This document shows positions 53,925-63,458 of a stretch of DNA of 64,000 bases, in pieces. The notes beneath the pieces were generated by a model that was not told the origin of the DNA, did no database searches, and worked only from the letters and a program-made list of their open reading frames with translations. Source of the stretch: Hyphomicrobium sp. LHD-15 (GTDB lineage: Bacteria; Pseudomonadota; Alphaproteobacteria; Rhizobiales; Hyphomicrobiaceae); assembly GCF_031157355.1 (NCBI RefSeq), contig NZ_JAVIFT010000001.1, positions 1,364,001-1,428,000 of the forward strand, read 5' to 3'. The position numbers were made by a program, and so were the translations under genes. Positions within the stretch are counted from its first letter, which is position 1, and each line of letters begins with the position of its first letter.

Positions 53925-54269
53925 ATGCCTAGTCTTATCAAAGCTGTCGCTCTCGTCGTCACCCTCGTCTTTCTCGGCGGTTGCTGCCGCGACACGATCC
54001 GGGAGATGGCCTCGCTCAAGGACGTGACGCAGCGTCCTCAGAAGCAGCGGAGCGCCAAGATCGATCATGATCGGGACCGCGATACCAAGGCGGCGCGCGT
54101 CGAACGCGATGACGATGATGATCATCATCGGGCCAAGATCGAAACGGGCTCGGTCAACAAGCCGGATTGCCAGGGCCAGCACATGGCCTATCAGGCGACC
54201 AAGGAATACCTGAAGAACTTCGGTCCCAAGCCGCCGGATGAGCCGGGCGACAAGGGACCCTGCCGGTAA
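53925..54269 (+). CDS. Small lipoprotein with Asp/His-rich middle
   Basis: A 114-residue lipoprotein: hydrophobic start (IKAVALVVTLVFLGGC, lipobox LGGC) then a charged mature part with a run of aspartates and histidines (RDDDDDHHRAK) that could bind metal, and a final pair of cysteines (PDCQG, GPCR). AGGA lies before ATG 53925; the longer frame start at 53889 is unlikely. No family is recognised. A strong terminator follows at 54295. Confidence 0.7.
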   Translation: MPSLIKAVALVVTLVFLGGCCRDTIREMASLKDVTQRPQKQRSAKIDHDRDRDTKAARVERDDDDDHHRAKIETGSVNKPDCQGQHMAYQATKEYLKNFGPKPPDEPGDKGPCR

Positions 54270-54294
54270 GGCGCCTAGTCTCAGCAAAGAATTC

Positions 54295-54331
54295 AAAACC
54301 GATAGCTGCCGCGTGCCGCTATCGGTTTTTT
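54295..54331. terminator. Strong rho-independent terminator
   Basis: AAAACCGATAGC and GCTATCGGTTTT form a perfect 12-base-pair stem around an 11-base loop, ending in a run of six T (54326-54331). It sits between the plus-strand lipoprotein and the minus-strand DUF2779 gene and has an A-run on the other side, so it may work in both directions. Confidence 0.9.
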
Positions 54332-54354
54332 GTTTGGCAAGAAGGTCGACGGCC

Positions 54355-55875
54355 TCAGCCGGCTTCGCGAAGCTCGCGTGCGGCGACGGTGGCGAGCAAC
54401 GCGCGCCAGATCTCGACCATGGCCAAGCTGTCGAGCCCGCAATAGGTGAGCAGGTTCTTGCGCGCTTCCGCCGCTTCGGCAGGCTCCAGTTCCCCTGTAA
54501 CGATGGAGTTCCAGGTTTCACTCGCGGTCGCGCCTTCCTGGATCGCGAGCCCCTTGTAGGAAAGGCCTGGCACAAGCGCGGGTAGCACCCACTTGATCGA
54601 CGTTTTTCCGCGGAAACCGGGATGCACGAGCATCTGCTCGGTGAAGACATCCATGAGGTCGATCACGCGGTCGTTGATGGCCGCGAGAGCCGATTGCTCG
54701 GCGGGCAGACGCTCGGCGAGCTTGGCGTTGATGCCTTTCTCGAACGGCTTGTTCCAGACGATGATTGAGCCCTCGGCCGGCAGCGCCGCCTTCAGCGCCG
54801 CGACGAACGGCGCGTCGGGGCACGTGGCTTCGGTGAACAGAAACTCGTGGTGGACCGCGTCTCCGCCGGGCGCCTTCACCACGTGGAGCGAGAACTGGAA
54901 CGGCACGTGGTTGAACGGCCCATAGCCGGCAAAGCGCGGCAGCGCACACGGGTAGGTTTCATAATCCAGGAACGCGATCGGATAGTGGATCTCATCAAGG
55001 AAGGCCGCGAGCGGATCCAGTTCCACGGACGGGCGGCGGCGTTTCGCGGCCGCGACCTGATTGCGCTGAGGAACGGTCAACTCGAACTCGTCCGGTACGT
55101 CGGTAATGGCGAGAATGCCGTCGTCGACGAGCGCTTTCAGCTTCTTCGGCGAGGCGCCGATGCGGGTCAGGTCGTGGACGCTGTAATCGGGGACGTTGGT
55201 GTTGATGTAGCTGAAGGTCGTGCACTGGCTGCTGCGACCTTTGTAGATGCAGGTGCAGGGCGCCGCAGGTCGCGACGGAAGCTGCATAAGATCATGGGCG
55301 GCGTCCATCTCGGCACGCACTGCCGCCAGCAGCGGCGTCACGCGGTCGGTGAAGTCTTCGCGCGTGAACAGGAGATTGAGGTCGAGCTTTCCGTCCGACA
55401 CATATTCGCCGTTGAGACGTACCAGATGCAGCCCACCGAGCGGAACGCCATTTTCCTGCAGCACCAGCGCCTGGAAAGCGATGTCGTGGGCGTAGAGGTC
55501 ATCCTTGGCTTTTCGGTCTTCGCCGCTGGTCGACGCCTTGACCTCGTAGAGATCGTAAGCGCCGGTTGCGGCATTCCACGCCAGGATGTCACAGGCGGTG
55601 GTGTAGCGATCGGTTTCGAAGACGGGCTGATAGATGACCGGTGCGCGCGCCGCGACCAGCTCCGCCGTGCCGACCGCATCGCCACGCCGGACGAGAATGC
55701 CGTCGGGAAACAGCTCACGCGCGCGCACGTCGACATCGTTGCCGACCTCGATGATGGCCTGCTCGAACACAGAGAGCGACACGGCGTGATAGATTTCGGG
55801 CTTATGGACCTTCACCCAGGCGTTGTGAGCACAGTCCCGATAGACGAGGTAGTTCGTCTTGCTGAGCTTTTTCAT
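54355..55875 (-). CDS. DUF2779 protein with Cas4-like and DEDD-like nuclease parts
   Basis: This 506-residue protein combines two likely nuclease domains. The N-terminal half has a PD-(D/E)XK pattern (D96 in CDILAW, E111-x-K113 in YEVKAS) and four cysteines placed like the [4Fe-4S] set of Cas4/AddB nucleases: C15 (RDC), then C207-x-C209-x8-C218. The C-terminal DUF2779 half has D304-x-E306 (AFLDYETYP), [15 protein letters not shown] and YCGLD482, the signs of a DEDD 3'-5' exonuclease. ATG 55875 fits the family N-terminus. No CRISPR array or helicase is nearby, so a role in repair, recombination or defence cannot be chosen. Confidence 0.82.
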   Translation of the reverse strand: MKKLSKTNYLVYRDCAHNAWVKVHKPEIYHAVSLSVFEQAIIEVGNDVDVRARELFPDGILVRRGDAVGTAELVAARAPVIYQPVFETDRYTTACDILAWNAATGAYDLYEVKASTSGEDRKAKDDLYAHDIAFQALVLQENGVPLGGLHLVRLNGEYVSDGKLDLNLLFTREDFTDRVTPLLAAVRAEMDAAHDLMQLPSRPAAPCTCIYKGRSSQCTTFSYINTNVPDYSVHDLTRIGASPKKLKALVDDGILAITDVPDEFELTVPQRNQVAAAKRRRPSVELDPLAAFLDEIHYPIAFLDYETYPCALPRFAGYGPFNHVPFQFSLHVVKAPGGDAVHHEFLFTEATCPDAPFVAALKAALPAEGSIIVWNKPFEKGINAKLAERLPAEQSALAAINDRVIDLMDVFTEQMLVHPGFRGKTSIKWVLPALVPGLSYKGLAIQEGATASETWNSIVTGELEPAEAAEARKNLLTYCGLDSLAMVEIWRALLATVAARELREAG

Positions 55876-56109
55876 GTCGCTACCGGCCGCAGTACCGCAG
55901 CCGCCCCCCATCTTGCTGCACTCTCGCGGCCCCTGGCTCGTCGCAACTCGCCCGCCCGCGCTTCGGCTGATAGGCTCGCATTAGGCCGTATGTCTGCCAG
56001 TTCAGAGACTGGTTTCATGCGCCAAAACGTAGGGTGGCTGAAACCGAACCACCGCGTGGAACGTACAAAATGCCGAAAGGTCCGCCAAACCCAGATTGAG
56101 GTTTCTCCC

Positions 56110-57060
56110 GTGCTTATCCGCAAACCGCCCGACATTCCGGCCTCAGAGATCACGCCGCTCAACACCTATCTGCGGCGCCGGGATCTGCTCGCGAGAGGGG
56201 CTGCGCTGGCAGCCCTCGCCGCCGTTTCTTCGCGATCAACCCGCGCCGCGCTGCTCGAAGCTAAGAAGAGCCCGTTCTCGACCAACGAGACGCAGACCCG
56301 GCAGGCCGACGCCACCAGCTACAACAACTTCTATGAGTTCGGCACCGACAAGGCGGATCCAGCGGCCAATGCCGGCTCGCTCAAGATCGCGCCGTGGTCG
56401 GTCAAGATCGACGGGCTCGTCGCGAAGCCTGCAACGTATACGCTCGAAGACATTCTAAAACCCGTCGCGCTCGAGGAACGCATATACCGGCTGCGTTGCG
56501 TCGAAGGCTGGTCGATGGTCATTCCGTGGATCGGCTTTCCGCTCGCGGAGCTTTTGGCCCGCGTGGAACCGCTCGGCAGCGCGAAGTACGTCGCGTTCGA
56601 AACACTCGTGCGCCCCGACGAGATGCCTGGACAGCGCGGCCTGTTCCAGCCGCTGCCGTGGCCGTATCGCGAAGGGCTTCGTCTCGACGAAGCCATGCAT
56701 CCGCTGACGATCCTCGCCACAGGCATGTACGGCGCGACGCTTCCGAACCAGAACGGCGCGCCGCTGCGGCTCGTCGTGCCGTGGAAGTACGGCTTCAAGA
56801 GCATCAAATCGATCGTGCGGATCTCGCTTGTCGAAAAGCAGCCGCCGACGACGTGGCAGGCGCTGCAGGATGAAGAATACGGCTTCTACTCGAACGTGAA
56901 CCCGGAGGTCGATCATCCGCGCTGGAGCCAAGCCACGGAGCGGCGTATTGGCGAGGGCAGCGGGCTATTCGCCAAGCGGCGGCCTACACTGATGTTCAAC
57001 GGTTACGGAGACCAGGTCGCGCAGCTCTATGCCGGTCTCGATCTTCGTGCGAATTTTTGA
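56110..57060 (+). CDS. msrP: Methionine sulfoxide reductase catalytic subunit MsrP
   Basis: This 316-residue periplasmic molybdoenzyme repairs methionine sulfoxide in envelope proteins. It starts at GTG 56110 (GAGG before it) with the family N-terminus [20 protein letters not shown], followed by a twin-arginine signal ([18 protein letters not shown]). C130 in [14 protein letters not shown] is the molybdenum ligand. The segments [14 protein letters not shown] and [18 protein letters not shown] are conserved. Long open frames upstream are not part of the gene. It heads the msrP-msrQ-msrB operon. Confidence 0.95.
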   Translation: MLIRKPPDIPASEITPLNTYLRRRDLLARGAALAALAAVSSRSTRAALLEAKKSPFSTNETQTRQADATSYNNFYEFGTDKADPAANAGSLKIAPWSVKIDGLVAKPATYTLEDILKPVALEERIYRLRCVEGWSMVIPWIGFPLAELLARVEPLGSAKYVAFETLVRPDEMPGQRGLFQPLPWPYREGLRLDEAMHPLTILATGMYGATLPNQNGAPLRLVVPWKYGFKSIKSIVRISLVEKQPPTTWQALQDEEYGFYSNVNPEVDHPRWSQATERRIGEGSGLFAKRRPTLMFNGYGDQVAQLYAGLDLRANF

Positions 57061-57078
57061 GACGATGAGCTAACTCTC

Positions 57079-57741
57079 ATGGACATGAGCGTTCAAAATC
57101 GCAGGCCGGTTCTGGCATGGCCAGCGTGGCTCGGGCCAGGAAGCTGGGGGCTTTATGCGCTCGGCTTCATCCCAGCCGTCTGGACGTTCTATCTGGCCGT
57201 CTCGGATCAGCTCGGCGCCGATCCGCTGAAAGTGCTGGAGCGGTCGCTCGGGCTTTGGGCGCTGCGGTTTCTTATCGTCGGCCTTGCCATCACGCCACTG
57301 CGACGCCTCGGCGGGCCTAACCTCATCCGTTACCGGCGGACAGTCGGATTGCTCGCGTTCTTCTATGCGATGCTGCACGTCGCCGTGTATGCAGGGCTCG
57401 ATCAGGGGCTCGACCTCACGCTCATCTTGAAGGATATCCTCAAGCGTCCCTACATTACGGTCGGGCTCGTGAGCTTCCTGATCCTTGTTCCGCTGGCGGT
57501 AACGTCGAACGCGACCATGATCAAGCGGCTGGGAGGGGCGGCTTGGCAGAGGCTGCACCGATGGGTGTATCTGGCGGCTGCCGCAGCGGCGGTCCACTTC
57601 ATCATGCTGGTCAAGGCGTGGCCGGCCGAACCCTTGATTTACGCAGCGATTGTCGCGGGGCTTTTACTCTTCCGGGTCGCGGATCGCTTCCGCAAGCCGG
57701 CATTCAACAGGACTTCCACTTCCAAACGAGGACAATCATGA
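57079..57741 (+). CDS. msrQ: Heme-binding subunit MsrQ
   Basis: This 220-residue membrane protein passes electrons from the respiratory chain to MsrP through b-type heme. It has six helices and the ferric-reductase-like histidines in MLHVAVYAG, QRLHRWVYLAA and AAVHFIMLV. It starts 18 bases after msrP and its stop overlaps the msrB start (ATGA), so the three are translated as one unit. Confidence 0.93.
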   Translation: MDMSVQNRRPVLAWPAWLGPGSWGLYALGFIPAVWTFYLAVSDQLGADPLKVLERSLGLWALRFLIVGLAITPLRRLGGPNLIRYRRTVGLLAFFYAMLHVAVYAGLDQGLDLTLILKDILKRPYITVGLVSFLILVPLAVTSNATMIKRLGGAAWQRLHRWVYLAAAAAAVHFIMLVKAWPAEPLIYAAIVAGLLLFRVADRFRKPAFNRTSTSKRGQS

Positions 57742-58118
57742 CCGAAACAGAGGAGTACTGGCGTAAGAAGCTCTCTCCGGAGCAATATCGCGTGCTGAGA
57801 GAAAAGGGCACCGAGCGGCCGTTTACCGGCGAGCATCTCGACAGTTATGGGAAGGGCAAGTTCGCGTGCGCGGCTTGCGGCAATCAGCTTTTCGCTTCGG
57901 ACACGAAATTCGATTCCGGAACCGGCTGGCCCTCATTCGACCAGGCTTTGCCGGGCGCTGTCGCCTATCACGACGACTCTTCGCATGGGATGGTGCGGAC
58001 GGAAGTGACGTGCGCCAAGTGCGGCTCGCATCTCGGACACGTGTTCGACGACGGCCCGACCGGCACCGGCAAGCGCTATTGCATCAATTCGGTGTGCCTC
58101 AACCTCGATAAAGATTGA
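57738..58118 (+). CDS. msrB: Peptide-methionine (R)-S-oxide reductase MsrB
   Basis: This 126-residue enzyme reduces the R form of methionine sulfoxide. It has the zinc cysteines C44/C47 and C92/C95 and the catalytic C115 in KRYCINSVCL. There is no signal peptide, so it acts in the cytoplasm. Its ATG overlaps msrQ by four bases. Joined to MsrPQ this puts repair of both compartments under one promoter. Confidence 0.95.
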   Translation: MTETEEYWRKKLSPEQYRVLREKGTERPFTGEHLDSYGKGKFACAACGNQLFASDTKFDSGTGWPSFDQALPGAVAYHDDSSHGMVRTEVTCAKCGSHLGHVFDDGPTGTGKRYCINSVCLNLDKD

Positions 58119-58294
58119 GGCGAGCTAATTTTCTTCGAGGATCATACGAACGAGGCAGACCCCGCCGTGGTGCATGTTTCAGCGCCAGGGCGGGGCAGCA
58201 CCTTTCGGCGCCTAACGTCCGCCAGGGTGGTGGCGGCCATCTGGTTGCTGAACGCATCAAAGCGGGACGGGTTCCGTCGAGAAATGCGAAAAAA

Positions 58295-58879
58295 TTAACT
58301 AGCTTCGCCAATGATGTAGCGCGCGATTTCTTCTTCCGGAATGCCTTCCTCGCTCTCGACCCAGCCGCGCACCGAAACACCGGCTTGATGGATGGTGTCG
58401 GGATCACCCGATATCAACGGGTGCCACCAGGCGAGCCCACGCCCCTCGTCCAGACGCCGATAGGCGCAGCTTTCGGGAAGCCATTTGAGGCTTCGCACCT
58501 TCTTGAGGTCGATTTTCAGGCAGTCCGGCATCTTGGCGAAGCGGTTCTCATAGTCCTTGCAGCGGCACGACGTCGTGTCGAGCAGGCTGCAGGAGAGGCG
58601 CGTGAAGAAGATGCTGCCGGTGTCCTCGTCCTCGATTTTCACGAGGCAGCACTGGCCGCATCCATCGCAGATGGAATCCCATTCCTCGGGAGACATCTGA
58701 TCGAGGCGCTTGGTTTCCCAGAACGGACGAACCTCATCCTCGGACCAAACGCCTGGATCGTTGCCGGCTCCGGGCATCTTCTTTTTCAGCTTGCGAGCGG
58801 CCGGCTTCGGGCGCGCCGTGCCGCGCTTGCGCGTGCTCGTGACGCCCGGCTCAGCCTTGCTTTTAGCGCCTCTGCTCAC
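58295..58879 (-). CDS. ycgN: YcgN family cysteine cluster protein
   Basis: This 194-residue protein has an N-terminal basic region and a YcgN (UPF0260/YkgJ-type) cysteine cluster: CDGCGQCC, LSCSLLDTTSCRCKDY and MPDCLKI, probably a zinc or Fe-S site. FWETKRLDQMSPEEWDSICDGC and GLAWWHPLISGDPDTIH are family phrases. It starts at GTG 58879, overlapping the peptidase stop (GTGA). Function unknown. Confidence 0.9.
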   Translation of the reverse strand: MSRGAKSKAEPGVTSTRKRGTARPKPAARKLKKKMPGAGNDPGVWSEDEVRPFWETKRLDQMSPEEWDSICDGCGQCCLVKIEDEDTGSIFFTRLSCSLLDTTSCRCKDYENRFAKMPDCLKIDLKKVRSLKWLPESCAYRRLDEGRGLAWWHPLISGDPDTIHQAGVSVRGWVESEEGIPEEEIARYIIGEAS

Positions 58880-59922
58880 TGCGTGGCCTCTCGCCCGTAT
58901 TTCGTTCTGTAGCTCACGGCTTCACCCAGATCTTCCGCCGCGTACACCGCGCGCCCCACCGAACGCGCGACGCAGTCTGCCGCGATGGAACCGATGCGCA
59001 TGAGCGCCGTCAAGCGCTGGATCGCATCGGACGGCAGCTCAACCTTGCCGGTGGCGAGAGCGAAGATCGCGTCCCCATCGACATGAGAATGGATGGGGCG
59101 AACAGCGCGCGCGAGGCCATCCTGCGCCATGATTGCAATGCGCTTGGCCTCGGCCTTGGTCAGCGCGGCGTTGGTGGCTATCAGGCCGATGGTCGTATTG
59201 CCGCCAGGGGTCATCGGCGCGATGTCGAAGCGGCTTCCGGCGAACGGCTCGGTGGTCGAAACCGTCGCGGTGGCCGGCCATCCGCGTCCGCCGAACTCGC
59301 CGTCGATCTCATAGGGCGCCGCCCAAAGATGCGCGGTGCCGGGAATCAGCGCCGAGCCGAACGCGTTGAGTGCGAGCAGCGCACCGACCTGAAGCGCGCC
59401 GTCGATCGCGCTGGCCGATCCGAGCCCGCCTTTCAAATTGCCGACCATGGCGCCCATGCCGGCGCCGGCGTTGCCGAGCGCGAACTCCTTCGCGGCCCGT
59501 TCACAGGCTTGCATTCCCCATTCACGGTAGGGCGGCGTTTCGCCCCAGTCTTTGTCTCCGCCGTTGGGGAGGTCAAAGAGAATGGCGCCGGGAACGACCG
59601 GAGACACGCGCGGCGTGTCGGCCATGCGGAAACCGCGATCGCGCGCGCCGAGCCATGCGACGGCACCGGACATCGCCTCGAGCCCGTAGACCGAGCCGCC
59701 GGACAGCACGATGCCCTCCACGGCGTCGACGAGGCACGACGGATCGAGCGAATCGGTTTCGCGGGTACCGGGCGCGCCGCCACGCACGTCGCAGGCGGCC
59801 ACGCAGCGCGTTTCGGGCAGCACGACGGTCGTGCCGCTGCGCACCGTCGTGCACTCGGCATTTCCTACGGTAATGCCGTCAACGTCGGTGATGAGGTTCA
59901 ATCGCCCAGGTCGGAGCGTCAT
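58876..59922 (-). CDS. P1 family peptidase (DmpA-like)
   Basis: This 348-residue protein belongs to the DmpA/BapA Ntn-hydrolase family, which self-cleaves and acts as aminopeptidase on beta- or D-amino peptides. The N-terminus is NLITDVDGITVGNAE; the cleavage site is in GGNTTIGLIATNAAL, where the nucleophile Thr becomes the new N-terminus. ATG 59922 gives the family start. It overlaps ycgN by four bases and lies 38 bases from tRNA-Leu, all on the minus strand. Confidence 0.88.
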   Translation of the reverse strand: MTLRPGRLNLITDVDGITVGNAECTTVRSGTTVVLPETRCVAACDVRGGAPGTRETDSLDPSCLVDAVEGIVLSGGSVYGLEAMSGAVAWLGARDRGFRMADTPRVSPVVPGAILFDLPNGGDKDWGETPPYREWGMQACERAAKEFALGNAGAGMGAMVGNLKGGLGSASAIDGALQVGALLALNAFGSALIPGTAHLWAAPYEIDGEFGGRGWPATATVSTTEPFAGSRFDIAPMTPGGNTTIGLIATNAALTKAEAKRIAIMAQDGLARAVRPIHSHVDGDAIFALATGKVELPSDAIQRLTALMRIGSIAADCVARSVGRAVYAAEDLGEAVSYRTKYGREATQ

Positions 59923-59959
59923 GCGCACAGATCCTTGTTTGGGCTCTGGCGGATTGAAT

Positions 59960-60046
59960 TGGTGCCCCTGGCCCGACTCGAACGGGCACGTCATTGCTGA
60001 CAACAGATTTTGAGTCTGCCGCGTCTACCGATTCCGCCACAGAGGC
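59960..60046 (-). tRNA. tRNA-Leu (anticodon CAA)
   Basis: On the minus strand the sequence folds as a class II tRNA of 87 bases with encoded CCA. The acceptor arms GCCTCTG/CAGGGGC pair, with two G-T-type pairs allowed. The anticodon loop is CTCAAAA between GCAGA and TCTGT, giving CAA, which reads UUG. The long variable arm GTCA-GCAA-TGAC and T arm GCCCG-TTCGAGT-CGGGC confirm leucine. Confidence 0.95.
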
Positions 60047-60299
60047 TTGGGGCATTTCAGCCGTTTCGCCCACAGCGTCTACCCGGGCTCAGGCTAGCTT
60101 GCAAGCCTCGCGTTCGCGCCCTCACAGCCGAGATCGCGGGGCTCGCTGTGGCTGCCCGGCTACAGGACTGCGACATGAACGGCAGTTCCAAGCCGTGAAC
60201 ATCGCCCACGCGATGGCGCTTCGGGTTCGACTAGGGTACGAATCATTACTATCCGTACGGGGAAGAGTTCGAACTCGAAGCTTGCCTTGGGGAGGCACC

Positions 60300-62900
60300 G
60301 TGGTTTCTCGATCCGCCCGCACCGAGAGCCCGCTTTCCAGGCCTCTCTTTGCCGTCGCCCTGACAGTGAGCCTTTCCGTGGGTTTTGCGGCCTTGAGCGG
60401 GGGCATTGCGTCTGCGATCGAGGTGAAGGGCACCGTCGAGGTCAACAACCCGGCCACGCTCGGCAGCGACGACATCATCTTCGACGGCGGAACACTGCTG
60501 TTCAAAGGCAGCGGAACTCTCGAGAACAACGTCGGCTTTTTCGGCGGCAAAACCAATACCATCGCAGCGGCAGCCGGGCAGATCATCGAATTCGGCCCGA
60601 GCTTCAGCGGATCATTCGTCGGTATCGACGACGGACGCACCACGATCTTCGGCTCGACGACGGCGACCGGCACGGTACTCATCAACACCGACTACGCCTC
60701 CGCGCATCCGGAGGCTCACATCATCGTGGCCGGCGGCACACTTGGCGGCGGGTTTGCGCTGACCTCTTTGCTGGCCAGTGCCGCTTCGACGACCGTCAAC
60801 GCCGGCGCCACGCTCGATTTCGGCAGCGACCCCGGCTACGTACACAACCTCAAGGGCAGCGGCTCTGTCGTCACCGGCGGCGACCTTGGATTGCTGGTGG
60901 ATGAGGAATCGATCTCGGAGTTTTCCGGCACGATCAGCGGATCCGGCAGCGTCTCAGTGCTCAACATGGGCTGGTCAAATGCCATGATGATCCTGTCGGG
61001 CAGCAACACTTACACCGGCGGAACCTACATCTGCTCGTGCACCACGTTGCAACTCGGCAATGGCGGCACATCAGGCTCCATCATCGGGAACGTGACGAAC
61101 GGCGGAACGCTGGCGTTCAATCGCTCCGACATTTACGTGTTCACCGGCGCCATCGAGGATGATTTTTCGGATGCCGGTAACGTCGTGCAGATGGGAACCG
61201 GCACGACGGTGCTGACGGCCAACCACACCTATACCGGTGCGACGCTCGTGGCCGCGGGCAAGCTCGTCGTGAACGGCTCGATCGCGGATTCGACCACCAC
61301 GGTATTCAAGGGCGCAACACTCGGCGGCACAGGCACGCTCGGCGATACCGACATCTTCGCCGGCGGCACGCACGCGCCTGGCAACTCCATCGGAACGCAG
61401 ACCGTTATCGGCCCCTATCTTCTGGCTTCGGGCGCGAACCTCGAAATCGAGATTGATCCGAGCTCGAGCGATCGCGTCGTCGTGCAAGGCACGGTCGGCC
61501 TCACCGGATCGGTGCTGCATGTAATCGCGGGCGGCGGCAACTACGGGGCCGGCACGAGCTATCTGATCATCGACAACGACGGCGTGGACTCCGTGACCGG
61601 CGCGTTCGGCACGATCCGCACCAACTTCGCCTTCTATACGCCGAGCGTTTCCTATACCGGCGGCGACGGCAACGACGTGGCGCTGAGCTTTGCGCGCAAC
61701 GGGCTGACATTCACGGACGTTGCGCGCGGGCCAAACCAGACCGGCGTCGCGACCGCGCTCGATCAATTGCCGGATAGCGATCCGCTCTATCTTGCGCTGC
61801 TCAACCAGAGCGCGGCGGGGGCGCAAAGCGCCTACGACACGCTTTCCGGCGATGTGCACGCGAGCCTCTCAGGCCTCCTCATTCAGGACAGCCATCAGCT
61901 TCGCAACGCGCTGCTGTCGCGGCTCGGGCAGGCGTTTCACGCCGGCGGGGCTGCAGGGTCGGCACTCGGAAATGGCGGTCCGGTCACGGTGGCGGAGCTG
62001 AGCAGCGGGCGGATGGCGCTCGGCGCAGGAAGCGGCGCCGAGGAGCACACGTCGGTCGCGCCGGTGCGCGGCAGCGGGCTTGCGTTCTGGACGCTCGGCT
62101 ATGGATCATGGGGTGATTTCGCAAGCGACGGCGATGCCGGCGGCTTCGAGCGGAAGCTCGGCGGATTCGTCTCGGGCATGGACGTGGCCCTCGGCGGCTC
62201 GTGGCGCGCCGGCCTAGCGACCGGATACGCGCAGTCCGATGCGTCGTTCGGCTCACGGGCGGCCTCGGCCGATGTCGATGGCGTGCACCTCGCCGCCTAC
62301 ACCGGCGGCGCATGGGGTGGCGTTTCGCTCAAAGCAGGTGCAGCCTGGACCTGGAACGAGATCGACACCGTTCGCGCCATCTCCACGCTCGGCCTCAGCG
62401 AGCGGGCGGAAGCGAGCTACGACGGCAACACCGGGCAGGTCTTCGGCGAAGCGGCCATTCCGCTCGCTGCCGGCCGGCTCGCCTACGAGCCGTTCGCCGG
62501 CCTCGCCTACGTTCACACCGACACCGACGGGTTCACCGAGACAGGCTCCACGGTGGCTCTCCGCTCGGGCGGAGCCGACGAGAGCGTTACCTTTTCGACG
62601 CTTGGCGTCAGGACGGCACTTGCGCTGGACGACGGGCCTTATCCGGTGACCGCGCGCGCTACCTTTGCATGGCGCCATGCGTTCGATGCAACTGCGCCGG
62701 GTCTCGCGCTTTCGTTCGCCGCGACGGGGGCTAGCTTCGGCGTACATGGTCTGCCGATCGCAGAAGACAGCGCGCTCATCGAAGCCGGGCTCGATATCGG
62801 CCTTGGCGGGGGCGCGTCGCTCGGCGTTTCCTACACGGGGCAGATTTCAAGTGACGTTGACGATCACGGCCTGACCGGCAGCCTGCTCTGGCAGTTCTGA
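60300..62900 (+). CDS. Type V autotransporter (passenger with beta barrel)
   Basis: This 866-residue protein starts at GTG 60300, with GGGGAGG before it. A signal peptide (PLFAVALTVSLSVGFAALSGGIASA) leads a Gly/Ser/Thr-rich passenger of about 550 residues built of beta-helix rungs, including autotransporter-associated strand repeats (SNTYTGGTYI, NHTYTGATLVAAGKLVVNGSI). The C-terminal 270 residues form the barrel, ending with the aromatic residue of LLWQF for outer-membrane insertion. It probably reaches the surface, perhaps for adhesion. No protease or esterase motif was seen. Long upstream frame extension to 59994 is not used. Confidence 0.9.
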   Translation: MVSRSARTESPLSRPLFAVALTVSLSVGFAALSGGIASAIEVKGTVEVNNPATLGSDDIIFDGGTLLFKGSGTLENNVGFFGGKTNTIAAAAGQIIEFGPSFSGSFVGIDDGRTTIFGSTTATGTVLINTDYASAHPEAHIIVAGGTLGGGFALTSLLASAASTTVNAGATLDFGSDPGYVHNLKGSGSVVTGGDLGLLVDEESISEFSGTISGSGSVSVLNMGWSNAMMILSGSNTYTGGTYICSCTTLQLGNGGTSGSIIGNVTNGGTLAFNRSDIYVFTGAIEDDFSDAGNVVQMGTGTTVLTANHTYTGATLVAAGKLVVNGSIADSTTTVFKGATLGGTGTLGDTDIFAGGTHAPGNSIGTQTVIGPYLLASGANLEIEIDPSSSDRVVVQGTVGLTGSVLHVIAGGGNYGAGTSYLIIDNDGVDSVTGAFGTIRTNFAFYTPSVSYTGGDGNDVALSFARNGLTFTDVARGPNQTGVATALDQLPDSDPLYLALLNQSAAGAQSAYDTLSGDVHASLSGLLIQDSHQLRNALLSRLGQAFHAGGAAGSALGNGGPVTVAELSSGRMALGAGSGAEEHTSVAPVRGSGLAFWTLGYGSWGDFASDGDAGGFERKLGGFVSGMDVALGGSWRAGLATGYAQSDASFGSRAASADVDGVHLAAYTGGAWGGVSLKAGAAWTWNEIDTVRAISTLGLSERAEASYDGNTGQVFGEAAIPLAAGRLAYEPFAGLAYVHTDTDGFTETGSTVALRSGGADESVTFSTLGVRTALALDDGPYPVTARATFAWRHAFDATAPGLALSFAATGASFGVHGLPIAEDSALIEAGLDIGLGGGASLGVSYTGQISSDVDDHGLTGSLLWQF

Positions 62901-62918
62901 CGCGGTCGCGCTCGGCGC

Positions 62919-63269
62919 CTACTTCCAGGTGAAGGTCACACGGCCGGTGCCGTGGATGTGCTCGGCGACCTCGACGCGGTCTCCGACCTTAGGATCGGTC
63001 TTCTTCAGCGCCATGACGTGGGCCATGCGCCCGTCGGCCAGCTTCACGTCGACGGCGAGGCCTTCCTCGATGGCGATGCTCTTGGCCCCCACCAGCGGCC
63101 CCACGGCTTCGACGACGCCCGCAACGTGGCGCGTCTCGACATTAGCGTCGAGGCCGGTCACCCAGAGCCCGGCTGCAACGCAGCCCAGGACGCCAACGCC
63201 GGCCGCGATCCACTTCAACCGCTCGACAAACAGTTGCCGATTGAGCCGGCGCCTTGTTTCGTCACGCAT
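62919..63269 (-). CDS. Small membrane-anchored protein of unknown function
   Basis: A 116-residue protein with a basic N-terminus, one membrane helix (about residues 19-41, LKWIAAGVGVLGCVAAGLWV) and a periplasmic part of about 75 residues that looks beta-rich (RHVAGVVEAVGPLVG, AVDVKLADGRMAHVMALKKTDPKVGDRVEVAEHIHGTGRVTFTW). The segment DGRMAHVMAL--TDPKVGDRVEV resembles OB-like small domains. No named family is recognised. Confidence 0.6.
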   Translation of the reverse strand: MRDETRRRLNRQLFVERLKWIAAGVGVLGCVAAGLWVTGLDANVETRHVAGVVEAVGPLVGAKSIAIEEGLAVDVKLADGRMAHVMALKKTDPKVGDRVEVAEHIHGTGRVTFTWK

Positions 63270-63323
63270 TTTTCTTGGTCCCTAGACGATCCAGCAGCGC
63301 AATCTGCACCGCCCCCGGCGCGA

Positions 63324-63370
63324 GGTCTTTGAAAAGACCGGCAATTCACGCTCCAGGCCGATAGGGCCTG
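63324..63370 (-). terminator. Two hairpins downstream of the mutase gene
   Basis: CAGGCC-GATAG-GGCCTG (63354-63370) and GGTCTT-TGAA-AAGACC (63324-63339) lie about 90 and 120 bases past the mutase stop, on the minus strand. Neither is followed by a U-run. They may end or stabilise the mutase mRNA. Confidence 0.4.
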
Positions 63371-63458
63371 AAGCGATCGTGGTCTATATAGCGCCGGAGG
63401 GGCCGAATGCGAAGGCCGTTTGCGGGCTGCGGCGTTCCTCAAGATCCGTCGCGGGCGC

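Noticed and set aside
54355-55875. CRISPR-associated Cas4
   Set aside because: No CRISPR array or other cas gene lies in the window, and the protein has a C-terminal DUF2779 domain that Cas4 lacks.
54847-57060. A 737-codon open frame on the plus strand ending with MsrP
   Set aside because: The first two thirds run antisense through the DUF2779 gene and have no protein-family character; the MsrP N-terminus and ribosome site place the true start at GTG 56110.
59960-60046. tRNA-Leu as the attachment site of a genomic island holding the autotransporter
   Set aside because: Islands insert at the tRNA 3' end, which faces the P1 peptidase gene, not the autotransporter; no integrase or repeat of the tRNA 3' end was seen.
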